The position numbers were made by a program, and so were the translations under genes. The notes under the pieces were generated by a model. It was not told where the DNA came from. It made no database searches and saw nothing but the letters and a program-made list of their open reading frames with translations. A stretch of DNA of 64,000 nt from Rhytidiadelphus loreus (taxonomy: Eukaryota > Streptophyta > Bryopsida > Hypnales > Hylocomiaceae): assembly GCA_947034895.1 (NCBI GenBank), contig OX344764.1:3410001-3474000 (forward strand), in the 5' to 3' direction. Of the stretch, positions 63,081 through 64,000 are shown one piece after another (position 1 is the stretch's first letter; the number at the start of each line of letters is the position of its first letter).

Positions 63081-63574
63081 TGAATCATCTTACACTATGC
63101 TATGGTTGATTACTTAGAAAGTCATTTAGAATATAATGGAATATGACATCTCATGGAATATTTAGAAATGAATTCTTGGTCATAATTTGAACAGTTCAAA
63201 AAATATTAATACAATGTTTTTGAATTGAAAGAAATCACAATGAAATATGGAATATGAAAAAGAATATACATATGTAGGTGAGTTCTTCATAAAAATAAAT
63301 AAATTTGAAATACATAATTTTGGTATGGCAAACAAGTATAATGTATGGATCTAGCATTTAGGGTTTAGGTTTTGGAAAGACCTTTCACATTGCTCCAAAT
63401 AATAATTTATTAATGACACACTAGTGCTTTAATAGTAATTCACATCTAAGATTTAATACAAGATCACTAAACATAACTATAAGATAGAAAGAAATCTTAG
63501 AAAATTAGATTTGCAAATGCTGCAGTATTTGCCTTAATGTCATGTTTGCATTCTTAAACGGTAATTTGATGCAA

Positions 63575-63980
63575 TCGTAGGTAGGGCGACTGCGGGTTTG
63601 CAGCAACCTTAGAAGGGCGACCTCTTGTCATGGGCGACCTCTTAAAAGTGATTGCTTGTATAGGGCGACCACGGGTGGAGGTGAGAGCCATTGCCTTCTC
63701 CTTGTCCCCCAAATGGTTAGATTTTGTATTTTAGGGGAGATTTCGGGTCTAGGTGACCTTGGGTAGGAGAACTCTTGTCTTGGGGGACGTCTAAGGGGGG
63801 ACCTCTTGTCTAGAGCAACCTTAGGTAGAACTGGGAGTTTTTTTTTTTCTTCATAATATTTTTATATATTATATGCTATAGGCGACTTTAGGTCTAGAGT
63901 GACCTTAGGTGGTTGAATGTCTTATTATCTTGGAGAATCTGTTGTGGGCGATCTCATGTGAGTTGGAAGCTATTGCCTTC
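63575..63980. repeat. GGGCGACC-type short repeats, second copy
   Basis: Counterpart of 14196..14600, differing by a few bases. Confidence 0.7.
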
Positions 63981-64000
63981 CCTTTTTCAAAGAAGCGGTT

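Larger units (their letters stand above)
52616..64000. repeat. Segmental duplication, copy 2
   Basis: Direct-orientation counterpart of 1..14621. Relative to copy 1 it has lost 3832 bp at 55963/55964, keeps 394 bp lost from copy 1 (54575..54968), and carries a 203-bp insertion at 55611..55813. It extends past the window end. Confidence 0.97.

Noticed and set aside
1..64000. A giant transposon with terminal direct repeats of 11-15 kb
   Set aside because: The repeats contain ordinary host gene exons, extend beyond the window and lack integrase, reverse transcriptase or capsid genes between them. A segmental duplication is simpler.
1..64000. The two end blocks as uncollapsed alleles
   Set aside because: Moss tissue is usually haploid, the blocks lie on one contig 38 kb apart, and they have different large rearrangements. 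It cannot be fully excluded without reads.

Overview
The window looks like nuclear DNA of a land plant, most likely a moss. It is AT-rich, its genes are split by GT-AG introns, and it carries many decayed repeats. The best clue to lineage is the gene at 24513..33204 (-), a protein kinase fused to NB-ARC and leucine-rich repeats. That architecture is known from mosses such as Physcomitrium. No bacterial operons, CRISPR arrays or convincing tRNA genes were seen.

Layout. 1..14621 and 52616..64000 are two copies, in the same orientation, of one segmental duplication about 52.6 kb apart. It runs off both window ends. Each copy carries a small unrecognised membrane-protein gene (-), a 245-bp inverted-repeat element, exons of the DNA polymerase delta catalytic subunit (POLD1, +), and an unrecognised six-exon gene (-) tail-to-tail with POLD1. 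The copies are broken in different ways. Copy 1 keeps the POLD1 3' exons and an intact six-exon gene, but has lost one POLD1 exon. Copy 2 keeps that exon and is preceded by more 5' POLD1 exons (45870..47263), but has an in-frame stop, a 6.7-kb insertion, a 5-nt frameshift, a 203-bp GC-rich insertion and a 3.8-kb deletion. The deletion removed six POLD1 exons and the last two exons of the six-exon gene. No complete POLD1 can be built from this window.

The single-copy interior (14.6-52.6 kb) is mostly AT-rich intergenic DNA with transposon relics: a CACTA-like piece near 16 kb, two related foldback MITEs at 35.7 and 41.8 kb, and a transposase relic near 45 kb. It also holds minisatellites and one large intact-looking gene of four exons and about 2694 residues. 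That gene encodes a hydrophobic N-terminus, a helical region, a kinase, NB-ARC, and about 70 nearly identical 24-residue LRRs. The LRR array is made of 72-bp units arranged in higher-order blocks, so it has recently grown by unequal exchange. A frameshift at its 3' side strands several further LRRs outside the reading frame.

Splice sites were chosen by hand from GT/AG sites, phase and agreement with known families. No searches were run.
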